The notes below the pieces were generated by a model, which saw nothing but the letters and a program-made list of their open reading frames with translations, was not told where the DNA came from and ran no database searches. From Maratus speciosus (Eukaryota; Arthropoda; Arachnida; Araneae; Salticidae), in the NCBI GenBank assembly GCA_963932465.1, contig OZ010786.1:596677038-596741037 (forward strand): a stretch of 64,000 nucleotides of DNA, in the 5' to 3' direction. A program made the translations under genes and the position numbers. This document shows, one piece after another, positions 11,514-24,096 of this stretch. Position 1 is the first letter of the stretch; every line of letters starts with the position of its first letter.

Positions 11514-11800
11514 ATAGTGGTCGCGGACACCCTTGAAATTCCAGAGAGCTCACGGAAGATGTTATATACACAATTTTATTTGCACGAATTTAATATTATT
11601 CAAAGTTACATCTTTCAGAATTTTTAAATGTTTCATGAAGTAATATATTTTACATTTTAAGTACTGCAACTAGAAAAAATAATTTGAAAATTATATATAT
11701 TATTAAATTTGATTACATATACATTAAAGCAGTTCCGATTACTGCTCATTCAAGCTATACTGGTGTTCCATATCAGTATGCTAATCAGAATCGAATGAGT
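11514..11800. repeat. Dispersed repeat D (copy 1)
   Basis: Shared with 19606-19880. Common words include CACGAATTTAATATTAT, ATTTTACATTTTAAGTAC and GCAAC.AGAAAAA. The similarity resumes at 12315-12420 versus 19970-20080 (TTTGACCA, TTATCGCTTAACC). The first copy therefore has extra sequence between the halves. Confidence 0.5.
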
Positions 11801-12107
11801 TTAAGTAACCTCGATATCATTCCGTAAAGCGAAGACGCAAGTTTCTCAGGTCAAAGATCATCGCTTGGATGGTAGGCCTGAGCGCTGACACAAGGCTGCT
11901 TTTTTTTAATGTATGTATGGGCCCTTAAATTTTGACACCAGTATTTTATAAAATATTTATTTCACTTGTTTAATCTCTGAAATATAAAACGGAAAAAAAC
12001 TATTAAAAATTATCGGTACCAAAATTTAAGGAGCCTTACAAACGCTGAAAAAAATGAGCTCTTAAATTTCGTATTCAGGGGGTGGTGTAAAAGTTTGCTA
12101 TATGCAT

Positions 12108-12300
12108 AGTTACCAACTAATTATTCCGGAGTCTGATCTTAGACAAACATGTTTTTTAATCGGAAAATATATATAAGGAAATGTGTCCTCTTTCAGTAGG
12201 TAAATTTTAGATTTCATTTTGAAGATTTAGTTTGAATAAAATTTCCGGTAGAAAACAGGTTGATCTTGGAACAGACTCCGGATTAATTAGAAAATGTTGG
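12108..12300. repeat. Inverted repeat lying inside dispersed repeat D
   Basis: CCAACTAATTATTCCGGAGTC at the left is mirrored by GACTCCGGATTAATTAG...TGTTGG at the right, with about 110 bases between. It falls in the part of repeat D copy 1 that copy 2 lacks, so it is probably a later insertion. Confidence 0.5.
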
Positions 12301-12797
12301 CATCTATGTATATATAACGTTGCTTTGACCAGTTTCAAATTTCAAAAACTTTTTATCACTTAACCAATTCAGAAGCAAAATACACCTATTTACAAATTGA
12401 TTGAATGACAACAAAATTTACGAACAAATTTATTTGAAAATAAGTGATTTTTTTCCTCCGTATACTTTATAAAATGGAAATTTTTTTTCCAAAATTCTGG
12501 TCCCAATTTGGTATACTGGAATTAAAATTATGTAATTTAAAAATGAACTACCGTCCTTCAAGAGGTTAAAGTACATTTAAACACACGAATTTTTTTTTAT
12601 TTGTTAGAATTTTATAACGAACGTGAAAGGGCATTTTGGAGCTATAAAACTAAAGCGTGCCACAGCGAGGAAAAAACAGCAACGAAAACTTTAGCACTTT
12701 AACCTCTTAACAGCTAGGTCCGTGCAAGTAGAGTTTGCTTGTTTCGTTACTGAAAGCTTTTCGACACGACTAATTTAAACTATAATATTAAGTTTAT

Positions 12798-12995
12798 TTA
12801 ACACTAGAACCGCCCTTAGGAGTCATTGTGACCACTGCTAAAATTGATAATAGTTGATTCGAACCAGAAGATATTTTACATGTGTGAAGCGCAGAAAAGG
12901 GCTAATTAAATAACTTATATAGTTTAAAATAAAATTTTTGGTGTGAAACAATTTGTATAAAAATTGAGTAAAACAGCCGGCGGCTCAACTGTTAA
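12798..12995. mobile_element. TTAA-flanked MITE P9
   Basis: TTAACACTAGAACCGCC at the left, GGCGGCTCAACTGTTAA at the right. The terminal repeats match at about 12 of 17 positions and both include TTAA. Non-coding, 198 bp. Confidence 0.6.
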
Positions 12996-13061
12996 TGGCA
13001 GACATATTTTGACTTGATAAGATGAAAATTTTAGTACCATAAAAATGGTATATAGACCCTA

Positions 13062-13268
13062 TTATCCCCTTGGGGACGAGCGAACGTATACGTGCCGCAT
13101 GAAGCTCCCAGAATCCTTGTTTTTCCACACCAGTAAAATTTTATGGAAAATTTTGCCTTATTTAATCAGCGCATTTTCTCGATTCAAGAAGACACAAATT
13201 TCTGTTTTTAAAAAATGGTGACAAAAGATTAAAAATTTCGTAAAAGGCTCCCGTCCCCAAGAGGTTAT
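13062..13268. mobile_element. TTAA-type MITE P5 carrying a family H hairpin
   Basis: Outer ends are CCCCTTGGGGACG and CGTCCCCAAGAGG, flanked by TTAT rather than TTAA, which suggests age. Inside, 13112-13232 is a family H hairpin (CCACACCAGTAAAATTTT ... AAAAAATGGTGACAAAAG with GCCTTATTTAATC in the loop). Confidence 0.6.
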
Positions 13269-13298
13269 TAGTGCTTTGTATCAACGAAAATTAGCCTC

Positions 13299-14040
13299 TT
13301 AAGGGGTCTCAGGACACATAAAGCTTCAACATTTTCGAAATTTTATTTTTTTTATATGTTAAACTCCTATCTTTTCTGAATATTTTGATATAATTGTTTC
13401 CTTGAAATTACCATTAGAACAGAAGTTATGCCTTTTAGATATATACCCGCTCAATAGCTGAAGCGGCGTTTCCGGAACTTCGATGTCATTTTTCTCCAAA
13501 TGACGTTTTTGGACATAACGCGCAGGATATCTCAAAAACTTCTGAATATTTTTTCATGAAATTTTTAAAACGTATGTTTCATGTTAGTCTGTATAAATTG
13601 AACCTAAAATTTTATTTTTATTGTTCAAAAAAATAATTTTTAGGAGATTATAGTGTTGAAATTTTCAAAATTTTGCATTAGCTAAATACAACTTTGTATT
13701 AAAAATATGAAAATGCTTTAAATACAAATTAATTTAGCTTCAGGGTAATTATTAAAATCTGCAATATAATTAGGCACAAAAATTGTCATTCTAGTTGCAA
13801 AATTTAATTTTTATTTTTGCACGTAAGCCTTTATACAAATTTTCTTCTCGACAAATCTTTGAAAGTTTGGAGCTCTCTGTAAATAATAATTCTGCACCTT
13901 GCAATTTTTTAAGTACATGGAAAGAAAGTACATACTTTTATCTTTCATTACCACTAATAATTGTGTGTTAAAATCATATACATTTTATGATATTAAATGT
14001 CGAAAATGGTCCTTTTTTTCCGATTTTAAGACCATTTTAA
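13299..14040. mobile_element. TTAA-flanked element Q (copy 1, right end degenerate)
   Basis: Starts TTAAGGGGTCTCAGGAC, as does the copy at 18501. The ~700-bp body is shared, for example GCTCAATAGCTGAAGCGGCG, CTCCAAATGACGTTTTTGG and ATATCTCAAAAACTT. The right end has decayed. No reading frame of note. It is likely a medium-sized non-autonomous piggyBac-type element. Confidence 0.6.
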
Positions 14041-14524
14041 CCCCTTCCGGGTTTCTTAATATTTGGAAAAATCATCAAAAAAGTACCTATTTTTTTATTA
14101 CAGAAATTGAATAATTATAAGATTTCTAAATAAAATATGCAATTAGTTTTTTTAAAGGCGAAAGAAAAAGATGTTATAGAACAAATTCACATTTGTAGAA
14201 AATCCATCATGCGAGAACTCTGTGTCTCTTAATGCTTGTTTTACACCATACAAATTAATGCGAATAAGACCTTTATTTTTTACATCTTAGATCTTTATTT
14301 GTCATTATCACACACATTTATTTTTACAAATAATATTTGAAATAATATATATACATTAAATTTTGATTATTATTAATTTTTTTGAGTGTGATATATTTCG
14401 AAACATCCAATACAAAGACCAACATCACAATCAGCGCCAAAAACCAAACCCAAACGGTAATATTTAAAGACTTCACACGGAAATGCCACTTAATTTTTTC
14501 TGGTTTCAAAAGTTTTTTCAGCAA

Positions 14525-14770
14525 TTAAATCTCCAGCCCGGAAATATGACAGGCACGAGAAATAACGAACCACACCTCAGCTCGTGATATTGACGGAAGC
14601 GAGATTTAAACAAGATTCTCACCAGAAACCTTTAACTAGTTTTTTATTTTTAGTTTTGGACAGCAAGAGTTCAAGTAGTTGCTGTTCCTTATTTTAAAAG
14701 AAAATTTTCTGTTATTCCGGAGATAATTCAAAATTTCAGAGACATTATCGTTTGCCCTTCAAAGGATTAA
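14525..14770. mobile_element. TTAA-flanked MITE P2
   Basis: Same family as 58644-58850. Shared words are GATTTAAACAAGATT.TCACC, GTTATTCCGG and TTTGCCCTTCAAAGGATTAA at the end. TTAA stands at both ends. Confidence 0.55.
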
Positions 14771-15777
14771 GGGGGTAAACTTGGTCAGAATCCATTTGAT
14801 TTTTTATAAATACCGTTTGCCTCCCTCCAAGCAGAACTTGGATTTTTATTAATAAATTTAACCTAAAAAACCCGCTGTGGCGCACACGTTCTAAGTACGC
14901 CACTCCGGAAAATAATAGTTAAGAATTACAAAATAATTACGTCATTTATCCAAATGCCCGAATTACCCTTTTCTAAAAGACCAGTCATTGTTCAACCAAT
15001 GGTTAAAGGAAAGCTGACGATCCCAATTTTTCTGTCTCTCTCATTATTTTGCTTAATAAGACAACAGTGGCGTGCGGAATACACCGCCCAAGGAGTTGTT
15101 TAATTTATTCCATTTTTCTTTCTTATTCAATTATCAGTTTTACCCTCACACCAATCGAGCAAAAATAGTTGCCTTCTTTCTTTATTAAAATATATCGGAT
15201 ACCACTACTTTTCAACTTTAATCTTTCCTTTATTAATTAGCAGACTTTTTTTTTTTACTATATAATGAAAATTAGTACAGAAAAAGTTGGCTTTTGTCCC
15301 TATTTTTAGTTTATTGTGTCCAAAAAAAGCTGCTAATGGGATTAATGAATTTCGTTGTATAAACGGAATATTTAATACTCTTATACTATTAATAGACATA
15401 TGATTAAAAAAGAATGTTATAAAAAGTACATATTTAGTCATTAAAAGGTATTATTTAATAAAATTTGCTAAAAGAAATGTTTCCCTTATTTAATGAAGGA
15501 ATTCTAAGTTCATATATAGTAATTGTTACTTTTAGAAAAAAAAAACTAGTATTGAGCCCTAATGAGGCGTTTGAATCTGCATTTTCATGAAGTAAGTATG
15601 CTCTAATTAGCATGGAAACTACGTATACTGGGATATGCACTGGAAACCGGAAATAATTGTAGAAGTTATTATATCGCGCAAACTTAAGGGGTTTAGAAAA
15701 TTAAAATGCATGCTTATATAAGGTTGTGTAGAGTTCAAAATCAATTTTTCAACAGAATTTGTCGCCTTATATAATTA
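14771..15777. other. AT-rich sequence, no gene seen
   Basis: Two minus-strand frames of 78 and 61 codons lie here (15205-15441, 15455-15640) without any recognised motif, signal or context. I consider them chance frames. Confidence 0.35.
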
Positions 15778-18453
15778 CTAGCAGCCTAACGCCCGCTACG
15801 CTGGTCAGTTTTTCTAAAGAAACCTTAAATCAAACGAAATATATCTGTGAATTTGATCATGCGTTTTAAAGCAATATGGACATTTGACTGGAATGCTCAA
15901 TCTAATTGGTGAAAACAATATGAACGTTATTACGCTATTATATCTTTTGAGCCATACAAAATTTAGGCTGTTAAGGGCCAACTTCTTTCGTTGATCATTT
16001 AGTGTAGTATTCGGTGAAGAACGATAGAACAATATGTAATATATTAAAAAGGTTCGTGAAAAATTATCAATGCAGTTCTCATCAGAATCTATTAATTGGA
16101 CATACTGAAAAGGCTAATCGTTCATAATTTGGTTCGCCTGATTCTAAAACATTCAGCCTTAATTCTATAATCAAGCAACCTGACAGTCAAGCTACACCAA
16201 GCGAATGATATGTGCTTTATACTAAAACATTCACTGAAAAAATAACTAACCGAGCAAGTTCCATCGAAATCCACTTAGCAGGATCTTTTAAACTGGAAAA
16301 TGTACCGAAACATTTCATAAAAATAATCTAATTAACAGTTTTAATCCCGTGAAAATTCATTCAGCGGAACCTTAAAAAAAAGTAGTGAATATTTCGAAAT
16401 TTTGTTTATCTGATTAGATCTTTACCCATAATTATTTAATTAAGCAACGTAGAACATCATGTTTTGTCACATTCGGGTTCACCTAATTTTGGAACTTTCT
16501 CTTGTAATCTAATTTTCTGCAATCTGATTTGTTGCCAAGTTTGTGCTTCAGAAAAACAATAACCCAGAAGAAAACTTCGCTACAGAGAAGTACCATCTAT
16601 GCAAGAAGTACCAACCATCCACAAAAAATAATCTAACTAACAGTATAAGTCCCATCAAAATACATCCAGCAAAACTCAAATTATAAACGGGTGGAAGGAA
16701 AAGCAAATTTACATTTTATATAATTACAGTAGATGTATCTTTCATAATTGGGTTCACTTTTCTGTATAGCTTTTCCAATAGCTCTATAACTAAAACTAAG
16801 CAACGTAGAACACTGTGTGTATACATAAAAACCGTTCCAAAAACATCACCTAACTAATAGTGGCATAGTCTATCAAAATATTATAAAGAATAGGAATAAA
16901 ATGCAAATTTCCGTTTTAAATATATAGTAGATGATGATGATACGATTTTCTGTAATAGAATTCATCATGAAGTTTTCGCTTCATACATAAACGATGCTTT
17001 CAACATTGTAATTAATACACCGATTGAAGACGTATCCGAGTACGGAAGATTAACCTGAAATTCCCTGAACAACTACCCAAAGAAAGGTGAATATATGGCT
17101 TTTGTGATACTTTTATGTTAGCCGAGCGCAAGTAATAAATCAACAAAGATTGTTTCCATATCTTATTCTTATTTTATTATTTTCATTCAAAATAAAAACA
17201 TTTCACTCATTTCATTTATAATGCATGCTTTACTCTAATGTCATTGAAAAAGATGAAAAGTAAATCAATAGGAAATAATGCCATAACTTAAAACAAAGAA
17301 CTGTTTTTAATTTACATACGCGAAATGTAACTACTGCTATTGGCAGTTTTAAAAATGCTAATGGCAATATTTACATACGGATACGGCTGACATAAAAGCA
17401 CCCATTTTTTCTTCTTATCCAGGAGCAAGTGATAAATCGCGATGTATTATTTCAATTCCTATTTCTTCCATTGAATAAAGTAATAAGCATTATTCGGACC
17501 ATGAGATAGATCGCCAAAAATGGTTGACAATTGCAAATCTTGTTTATCGTTTGCCAATTACGTTCAAAAATGTAATTTAACATTCTTAAATGCATAACCT
17601 TGTTAAAAATGACAAATTGTTTTAAGTAAATAAATAAATAAAATATATAACATAAAACTACATACTATAAACTATAATAAAAAAAAATTATAGTAATAAA
17701 ATTAATTTAAAACTATAAAAATTAAACTATCAAATGGACAAAAATTAAGGGTTGCTGTAATTATTGTTATTGCCACGCTTGGCGCAGTTGTATCTGACAT
17801 GGCCCGGATGTAAGTACCACAAAATTTTTAAAGTCGTACAAACATTGCTTTAATTTTTAAATATTTTCGTTTTATAATGTTAATTTCTAAGTGGATAGCT
17901 TCCTTGTATTTTAAATAAAATCAATGTATTTTTTCTTTTTTCCAAGATGATTGTATTTATTTATTTTTTCAAACTCATATAGCAGTTTTAATTTCTTACC
18001 CAAAATAATTAACAAAAAGATTCAATTTGAATTTCTTCCGTTGCTACAGTAACGGATAGACAATATGAATGAATATGGATGAATTATCACTTGTAATGTT
18101 CGATATTTCGAGGTTTTGGCGCCAAAGACATTGCCAAATTAGAAAAATATGAAATATCACACGAACTATTGGACTTAAAAGAGTTTGGTTAGTACCATTC
18201 GATTCAGCTTACAAAAATACACCAGAATATGTCATCAGTTGAAAACTAACTATAAAATCAGATTTTTAAGGACTTTTTTAAAAGTTCGTTCTCTTTTTTA
18301 CCCCCCTTAGGGGTGGAATTTTAGAAAATCCTTTCTTAGCGGCACTCTTTGTCATAAGAAGAATTTTTACGCCAATTTTCAAGATTTTACGTTCAGTAGT
18401 TTTCGCTGCGCGTTGATTAATACAAAATCCAGACTTTCTTTTTTATATATAGA
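15778..18453 (-). mobile_element. Helitron-like element, non-autonomous
   Basis: Read on the minus strand it begins A|TCTATATATAAAAAAGAAAG and ends GGCGTTAGGCTGCTAG|T. This fits the Helitron rule of insertion between A and T with 5'-TC and 3'-CTAG. A CAGC...GCTG pairing sits just before the end. The early word AAAACTACTGAACG is a common motif near such 5' ends in arthropods. No Rep or helicase frame is visible. Irregular repeats of a TAATCTAA(C/T)TAACAG phrase occur at 16243-16880. An M2 MITE (17106-17402) sits inside. The two ends might belong to different copies. Confidence 0.45.
17106..17402. mobile_element. MITE family M2 (copy 2)
   Basis: GATACTTTTATGTTAGCCGA and GCAAGTAATAAATC at the left are mirrored by CGGCTGACATAAAAGCA at the right. 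Inserted within the Helitron-like element. A further GCAAGTGATAAATCGC word at 17425 may be a fragment of another copy. Confidence 0.6.
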
Positions 18454-18500
18454 TAGAAAATTTTCTATTTTTTTTTTTAATCTGACAACGAATTCGAGGA

Positions 18501-19573
18501 TTAAGGGGTCTCAGGACTCTTAACCCTCTCGCTGCGTAATTGTTTTATCAAAATAGATTAAAAAATTGAGCATTTAATTCCTTCGCGAGGAGCGTCTTTT
18601 AAGAATTTTTATTCTTTTGCCACCGGTTTTTTAAAACAAAAATTTTCGTCTTATTTAATCGGGAAAATGGTACGATTATATAAGGCAAAATTTACAATAA
18701 AAAGTAACTGGTGGGATGATCAAAGAGGCTTAATTAAACGGAAAAAAATGCATTCCCGATGAAATCTCACGTTGTGCAAATTTTCCTACTTTTATATTAC
18801 CCGAGAAACTCTCGGGTTGCGAAGCAAGAGGGTTAAAGATTTAAAATTTTCGAAATTTTAATTTTTTTAGATGTTAAAATTCTATTTTTCTGAATATATT
18901 GATAGAATTGTTTCCTTGAAATTCCCATAAGATCAGAAGTTATGGCTTTTAGAATTATACGCGCTCAATAGCTGAAGCGGCGTTTCCGAAACTTTGAAGT
19001 CATTTTCCTCCAAATGACGTTTTTGGGCATAACTCGCACGATATCTCAAAAACTTTTGAATATTTTTTCATGAAATTTTCAAAACGGATGTTTTGAAAAT
19101 TATGCTATATAAACTGAACCTAAACTTTCCTTTTTATTATTGAAAAGAATATTTTTTAGGTGAATATACTGGTGAAATTTGAAAAATTTTGCAGTAGCTA
19201 ACAATACAACTTTGTATTGAAAATATAAAAATGCTTTAAATACAAATTTATTTAGGTTCAGAGTAATTATTACAATAGGAAGTATAAGTTGGCACCAAAA
19301 TTTTCATTCTAGTTGCAAAATTTATTTTGTAATCCTGCGCGTAATCAGTTATCCCGATTTTCTGCTCATCAGATGTCTAACATTTTGGAGCCTCCTGTAA
19401 ATGCTAATTATTCATCATGCAATTTTTTAAATAATTGAAGTGAAAGAACGTACTTATATCTTTTATTCCCAATTAAAATTGTGTCTTTAAATCAAATATA
19501 TTTTAAGATATTAAACGTTGAAAATGGTCTTTTTTTCATTTTTCCCAATTTTAAGAGTCCTGAGACCCCTTAA
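18501..19573. mobile_element. TTAA-flanked element Q (copy 2), with a nested insertion
   Basis: TTAAGGGGTCTCAGGACTC at the left and GAGTCCTGAGACCCCTTAA at the right are perfect 19-bp inverted ends including TTAA. The body matches copy 1 at 13299-14040 once 18520-18836 is removed. Without that insertion the element is about 760 bp. Copy 1 has lost its right end, so this copy defines the family. Confidence 0.75.
18520..18836. mobile_element. TTAA-flanked MITE P6 nested in element Q
   Basis: TTAACCCTCTCGCTGCG and CGAAGCAAGAGGGTTAA flank it, with TTAA duplicated at both sides. It interrupts element Q within its first 25 bases. It carries a family H hairpin at 18612-18718 (GCCACCGGTTTTTTAAAAC ... 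AACTGGTGGGATG), giving three nested levels. Confidence 0.7.
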
Positions 19574-19605
19574 AATAATAAATAGAAAAAAAATTATTAG
19601 ATATA

Positions 19606-20080
19606 GTGGTGGCAGATTCCTTGGAAATTTCAGGGACCACACGGAACCTGTTATGTTCGTAATTTTATTTCCACGAATTTAATATTATCACATATTTATG
19701 TCCTCTTGAAACTTGAAATATTTAATGAAGTAAATACATTTTACATTTTAAGTACAGCAACCAGAAAAATTAATTCAAACAGTTATAGATTATTAAATTT
19801 AAATTTACTAATATAGTATGGACTTACATGGTTGATTGATTCAAGTTACGCTGGTAATGTATGCCAGCATGTTAATAAAAAATGGAAGATTGTAAATAAC
19901 GGGGTTCTTAAAACTTAAAACGAGGACTGATATGTTTCTGAGATAGCAGATTGTTTTGCGTATCATCGTTTTGACCAATTACTAATTTTGGAAATTTTTA
20001 TCGCTTAACCGTTTCAGGACAAAGTATTTGGGAAATTTTGAAATGACTGAATAAAATTTGCTCGTATTATAGTTATATGA
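19606..20080. repeat. Dispersed repeat D (copy 2)
   Basis: Matches 11514-11800 and 12315-12420 in the same orientation. It contains no reading frame. It lies immediately right of element Q, as the other copy lies left of a Q copy, so the two blocks may share an older common segment. Confidence 0.5.
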
Positions 20081-21164
20081 TTTACTAAGAAACCCATTTA
20101 CGTTATTTAGACAAAGCTATATTGATTACTTCACTGTACCAATATTATTACCCATTATTGTTTCTTATCTCGTGTTTATTATTCGTAAATCATTATATTT
20201 ATATAATGTATTTTATATTATTATAAAATACATATAAAATTATTTGCTTTTACATTATTATAAAAGCAAATTGTTAGTGGTCCATTTGTTTATTAAGCAT
20301 TACATACAGTTTGTTAAGATACAATAGTTATTATTATTTTTTTTAATGAAAAGTTGTCAATCGGTAGAGCTTTTTATTTATTTTTTTTAAACCTCACACA
20401 ATATTATTATTTTACGGCTTTATTTAGAAAATTATATACACAGACATGAAAATTAATGGTTCAAATTTTAATGTAATAGGTATCACTAAAGTCAAGAATT
20501 TCTTTTAAGCAAACAATAATGTTGATTATTGTCTCACAACTTGTTAGTTTCTCTCCTGCATAATGCAAAAGATGGGATAATTAATCTGTTAGTCACAATG
20601 CTTGTTTGTAACGAACAAAGTCATATAATTTTATTTTACTTAAACTTGCAGAGGTTTTTCTAAATACTATATTAAGTAATAGACAAGTAAATATTCCTAT
20701 ATTTAATATATTCCTGCTTAGATTTCCTTACTGTTGCTACTTTATTTTACAATTTGATTCAAATGAAATATGAAACCATTTTTTCTATTACATTGTACTT
20801 TACTTGACAAAAATTTTAATCTTATAAAGCTTAAAAGCCTTATCTTTCTAAAAACTGATTCATTATCTGTATTACATAAAACTAAATATATTTAAAAATA
20901 TTAATATGTTTGTTTACATCTTGCATTTATTTAAACATAATTAAAAAAATCAATTGATTTAAATCACGATTAAAACTAAATTCATTTAAATCAATGAACC
21001 CTGCAATGGAATAATGGAGAAGTACCTTAATTTCTTTGAATTTGTTTAGGTCGAATGTAAAGATAATAGAAGCTGCTTAATGGCCACATGTGATCATTTA
21101 AATTAAATTTTATTTCGAATTGATTTGACTTTTGTATCTTCAGTTATTTTATTTATTTTTGTAG
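20081..21164. other. Very AT-rich sequence, possibly intronic
   Basis: Holds A/T hairpins at 20205-20275 but no frame or element end. It would be the intron upstream of the candidate exon at 21165, if that exon is real. Confidence 0.3.
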
Positions 21165-21277
21165 GCACAAACTGTAGGATCCAAAAAGTCCCAGCATGGA
21201 TAAATGAAGGTTGCAAACATCCTACAGCCAAAGCTCAGTTCTACATAAAATGTTCAAGAAATTAAATTTCAAAATTG
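21165..21277 (+). other. Candidate exon A, unrecognised gene
   Basis: Preceded by a pyrimidine-rich acceptor (TTTATTTATTTTTGTAG) and followed by a strong donor (ATTG|GTAAGTTT). It is GC-richer than its surroundings. One frame stays open from the acceptor to a TAA at 21263 and includes VPAWINEGCKHPTAKAQFYI then KCSRN. The Cys/His spacing (C..., CKH, KC) could be a small zinc-binding segment, but I do not recognise it. In a second frame an ATG at 21250 continues across the splice into exon B. No upstream exon could be placed, so the gene, if any, extends left beyond what I can follow. Confidence 0.35.
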
Positions 21278-21830
21278 GTAAGTTTAAGTATTTCTGAATA
21301 AGGAATCATAACAATAAAAATTCATATCAAGTCTATGCATATTTGTATCTCCCTGTTATATATTCTTTAATTATACTTTTCTGCAGCAAAATTATAATTG
21401 ATATGTTTTATTGATTTTTTTAATTGATTATAATTGAATTACAATTGATTTTTTTTATTGGCATAGCTGCAATTTTAATGTAATCAAATGATAATCATAA
21501 AAAATATTTAACTATTTTTTGTTCAACTGTATCTATATATTAATTAAATTGAACTTTACAAAGAAAATATAAACAATTTTTTGCAACAAATTTAGTCGAA
21601 AACAACTTTTATAAGTAAGTGAAAATCCATCTGTTTTATAATTTTCATTAATAAATATATTGAGAAAATTAATTATTATTTATTAACATGTACATTGAGA
21701 ATCTAAAACTTAAAGTAAAATGTAGTTTTGGTTTGGGTTTAGACTTAGCACTTATATCAAAACTAAATATATGGGGATTGAAAATTATATATTATATGCG
21801 TTCAATTGTGGTGTCATTTTGGTTAGGAAC

Positions 21831-22702
21831 CAGGTTTGTCGGCTATTTTTTTTTTGTTTTTGTTTTTGTTTTTGTTTTAACCACTTTAAAAAAGCCGGTT
21901 TTTATTTTTTAAAGTTGGTTTACAGCTAATTCGTTAAATTTGGATCAATTAATTTATAATACATTTATAAATATTTTCTACTGAGAATATTATAAATTTC
22001 TATTAAATTTTCTGAAATAAATAAGTCTTTATAACTGCTAGAAGGCAACTGTGAAGGCATTATGTCTGAAAAAAATATATACATAAATATTGAAAAAAAT
22101 ATAAGTTAGACTCCAAAAAAATAAATAAAATTTTGAAAAGCTTGTTGCTAAGCATATTCATGCATATGCTATTCATAATATTTTTAATAGTGAGAAAATG
22201 ACGTTTTTATTATGACTATGCATAATTTTAAATGTTTACTAGAAATAAAATAAGACTTGTATATTAATAGCTCTTAAAATTAATTATGTATTAAAGCATG
22301 TAACTAAATAACCATTGTCCTCTTTAATTTTATAAAGCTGTAAAAATGAAAAAATTCGGGGGGGGGGAGTTGGTCAGTCAGTGTAAATCAGATAAAGCAG
22401 TTGGTATGGCGCTTTTCAAATTTAGCTGACATATTTGCAATTCTAACTACAAATCACTCGCAAAACCATCTAAGTTTTATTCCAGTATTAATGTCTTCAT
22501 TATTGAGAAATTGGGTTACTTATTAAATTCTAAATCAATTAAATGTCATTAAAACTAATTAAAAACACTTTAAAATGTGTAGCGTATAATTACGATGCTT
22601 CATTGTGTAAAAGCCAATTATGGCCAAAAAAAGCCGGTTAAAACCAGTAAAAGCCACCGGCGTGGCTTTTTTTAAATTTTAGCCGGCTTTTTTGCAACCC
22701 TG
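21831..22702. mobile_element. hAT-type non-autonomous element
   Basis: Ends CAGGTTTGTCGGCTATTTTT and AAAATTTTAGCCGGC...GCAACCCTG are inverted, and CAGGGTTGC-type ends are common in hAT elements. The flanks TTAGGAAC (21823-21830) and TTAGAAAC (22703-22710) form an 8-bp duplication with one change. The interior has GTTTTT repeats, a poly-G run near 22363 and a second AAGCCGG/CCGGCTT arm, and no transposase. Together with the flanking exons this places a hAT insertion inside a putative intron. Confidence 0.65.
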
Positions 22703-23607
22703 TTAGAAACCTACTCCAGCTAAGTGGTATTTTCTATTTTGATATCTCACAGCTAAGTGTTTTAATATTATATGTGGGGGTAACATTTTCTATGATTTAT
22801 ATATAAGAAAAAATGAAACACAGCAAATGTTGTTTGAAGTCAGTTTCCAACCAAAATGTTAAATACTGACATAATACTAAAGTGTCTTTTGTAAGTCAGG
22901 GAGGGGGGGGGGGGGGGTAATTTGCTAATTTTTTATAAAAATTACCAATTTTTGTAGAATGAAAGATTTAAAAATAAGATTTATAATAATGCCAGAACCA
23001 CAATAATTTGTACCTTTAAAATCGCATCCTTTATATACTTCACAAACAATACTATGTAGATGGGATCTATAATACAATCGAAATTTGTTTTTAAACTACA
23101 GAGATATTGATTAAAACTCTTTGTATTTTTTTAAAAAACTAGTTTTGGAAATTAGTCAAATGCAACTGAAAAATAATTTGAACAGAGACATGATATATTG
23201 CAAACATTGGTGTTAAATTAAGTTGGAAAAGCTACTCTCAAAATTCTGAGACTGTAAGGCTAAACTTTTAAAAGCTGGCTTTTTCTTCTTTTTTACATTC
23301 ATGTAAAGTGAAAATCACTTTATTTAGATTAAGAAAGTTTTTAATTTTTAATATTTTTTAAATTAATTTTAATTATGATCACGATGACGCAACTTACAAA
23401 TAAACTGTTTAAGATAAAAGTTCCAATCAAGGGGGGAGGGGGGGCGGGGTGATAGAAAATGCACGTTAACTGGGAGCCTTAATGAAGCATAATAAACTTG
23501 ATTATGTGAATAACCTTAAATATGTCGAAGCAATTGAAATTTTCCTACATATGTTAATTCTCAAGTAATTTTTTATGCATACATTTTTTTATTTAAGTAA
23601 AAAGATG
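22703..23607. other. AT-rich sequence with poly-G tracts
   Basis: Poly-G runs occur near 22900-22918 and 23431-23450 (GGGGGGAGGGGGGGCGGGG). No frame or element end was found. It lies between candidate exons A and B. Confidence 0.35.
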
Positions 23608-23976
23608 GGGAACTTTTATGTTTGCCCGGTGCAAATCCTGCCAACCGCATTTTTTTTTTCTCGTCAGTGACAGTTTTTATTTTTTGCGTATGGAAAGTAG
23701 AAATAATACTTTGATCATGAAATTAAATATTTTGCTTTGTGGTCTGGTCTTCTTTACAAATTTTTGTTTTTATGAGAAGACAGTATGAGAATTTTTTTTT
23801 CTGTATTTTAACTGATATTAGTAAAAGGCATGTATGTAATTTAATGAAAATTATGTATTTTAAATGAAATAAGTGAAGGGTTTATATTTAAAATTAAATG
23901 AATTCAACACAAAGTAGGGCTATAAAAGGAATTTTTGTCAATTTATCACCTGATATACTAACATAAAAGTAGTACC
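23608..23976. mobile_element. MITE family M2 (copy 3)
   Basis: GGGAACTTTTATGTTTGCCC at the left, TAACATAAAAGTAGTACC at the right. Shared interior words are TCAAAT..AATATTTTG-like and TTTTAAATGAAAT. It sits in the putative intron between exons A and B. Confidence 0.6.
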
Positions 23977-24096
23977 AATACCAAGTTAGAAATTAAAAAT
24001 TCTCTTATTTTTTTTTACACAAAATTTTGTTTAACTTCTCTAACCATAATGATATTTTACTCTGAATTTTAATCTTTTGAAAATTATTTGTTTCAG

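Noticed and set aside
20360..20400. tRNA fragment suggested by AATCGGTAGAGC
   Set aside because: Only an A-box-like word. No B box and no cloverleaf follow.
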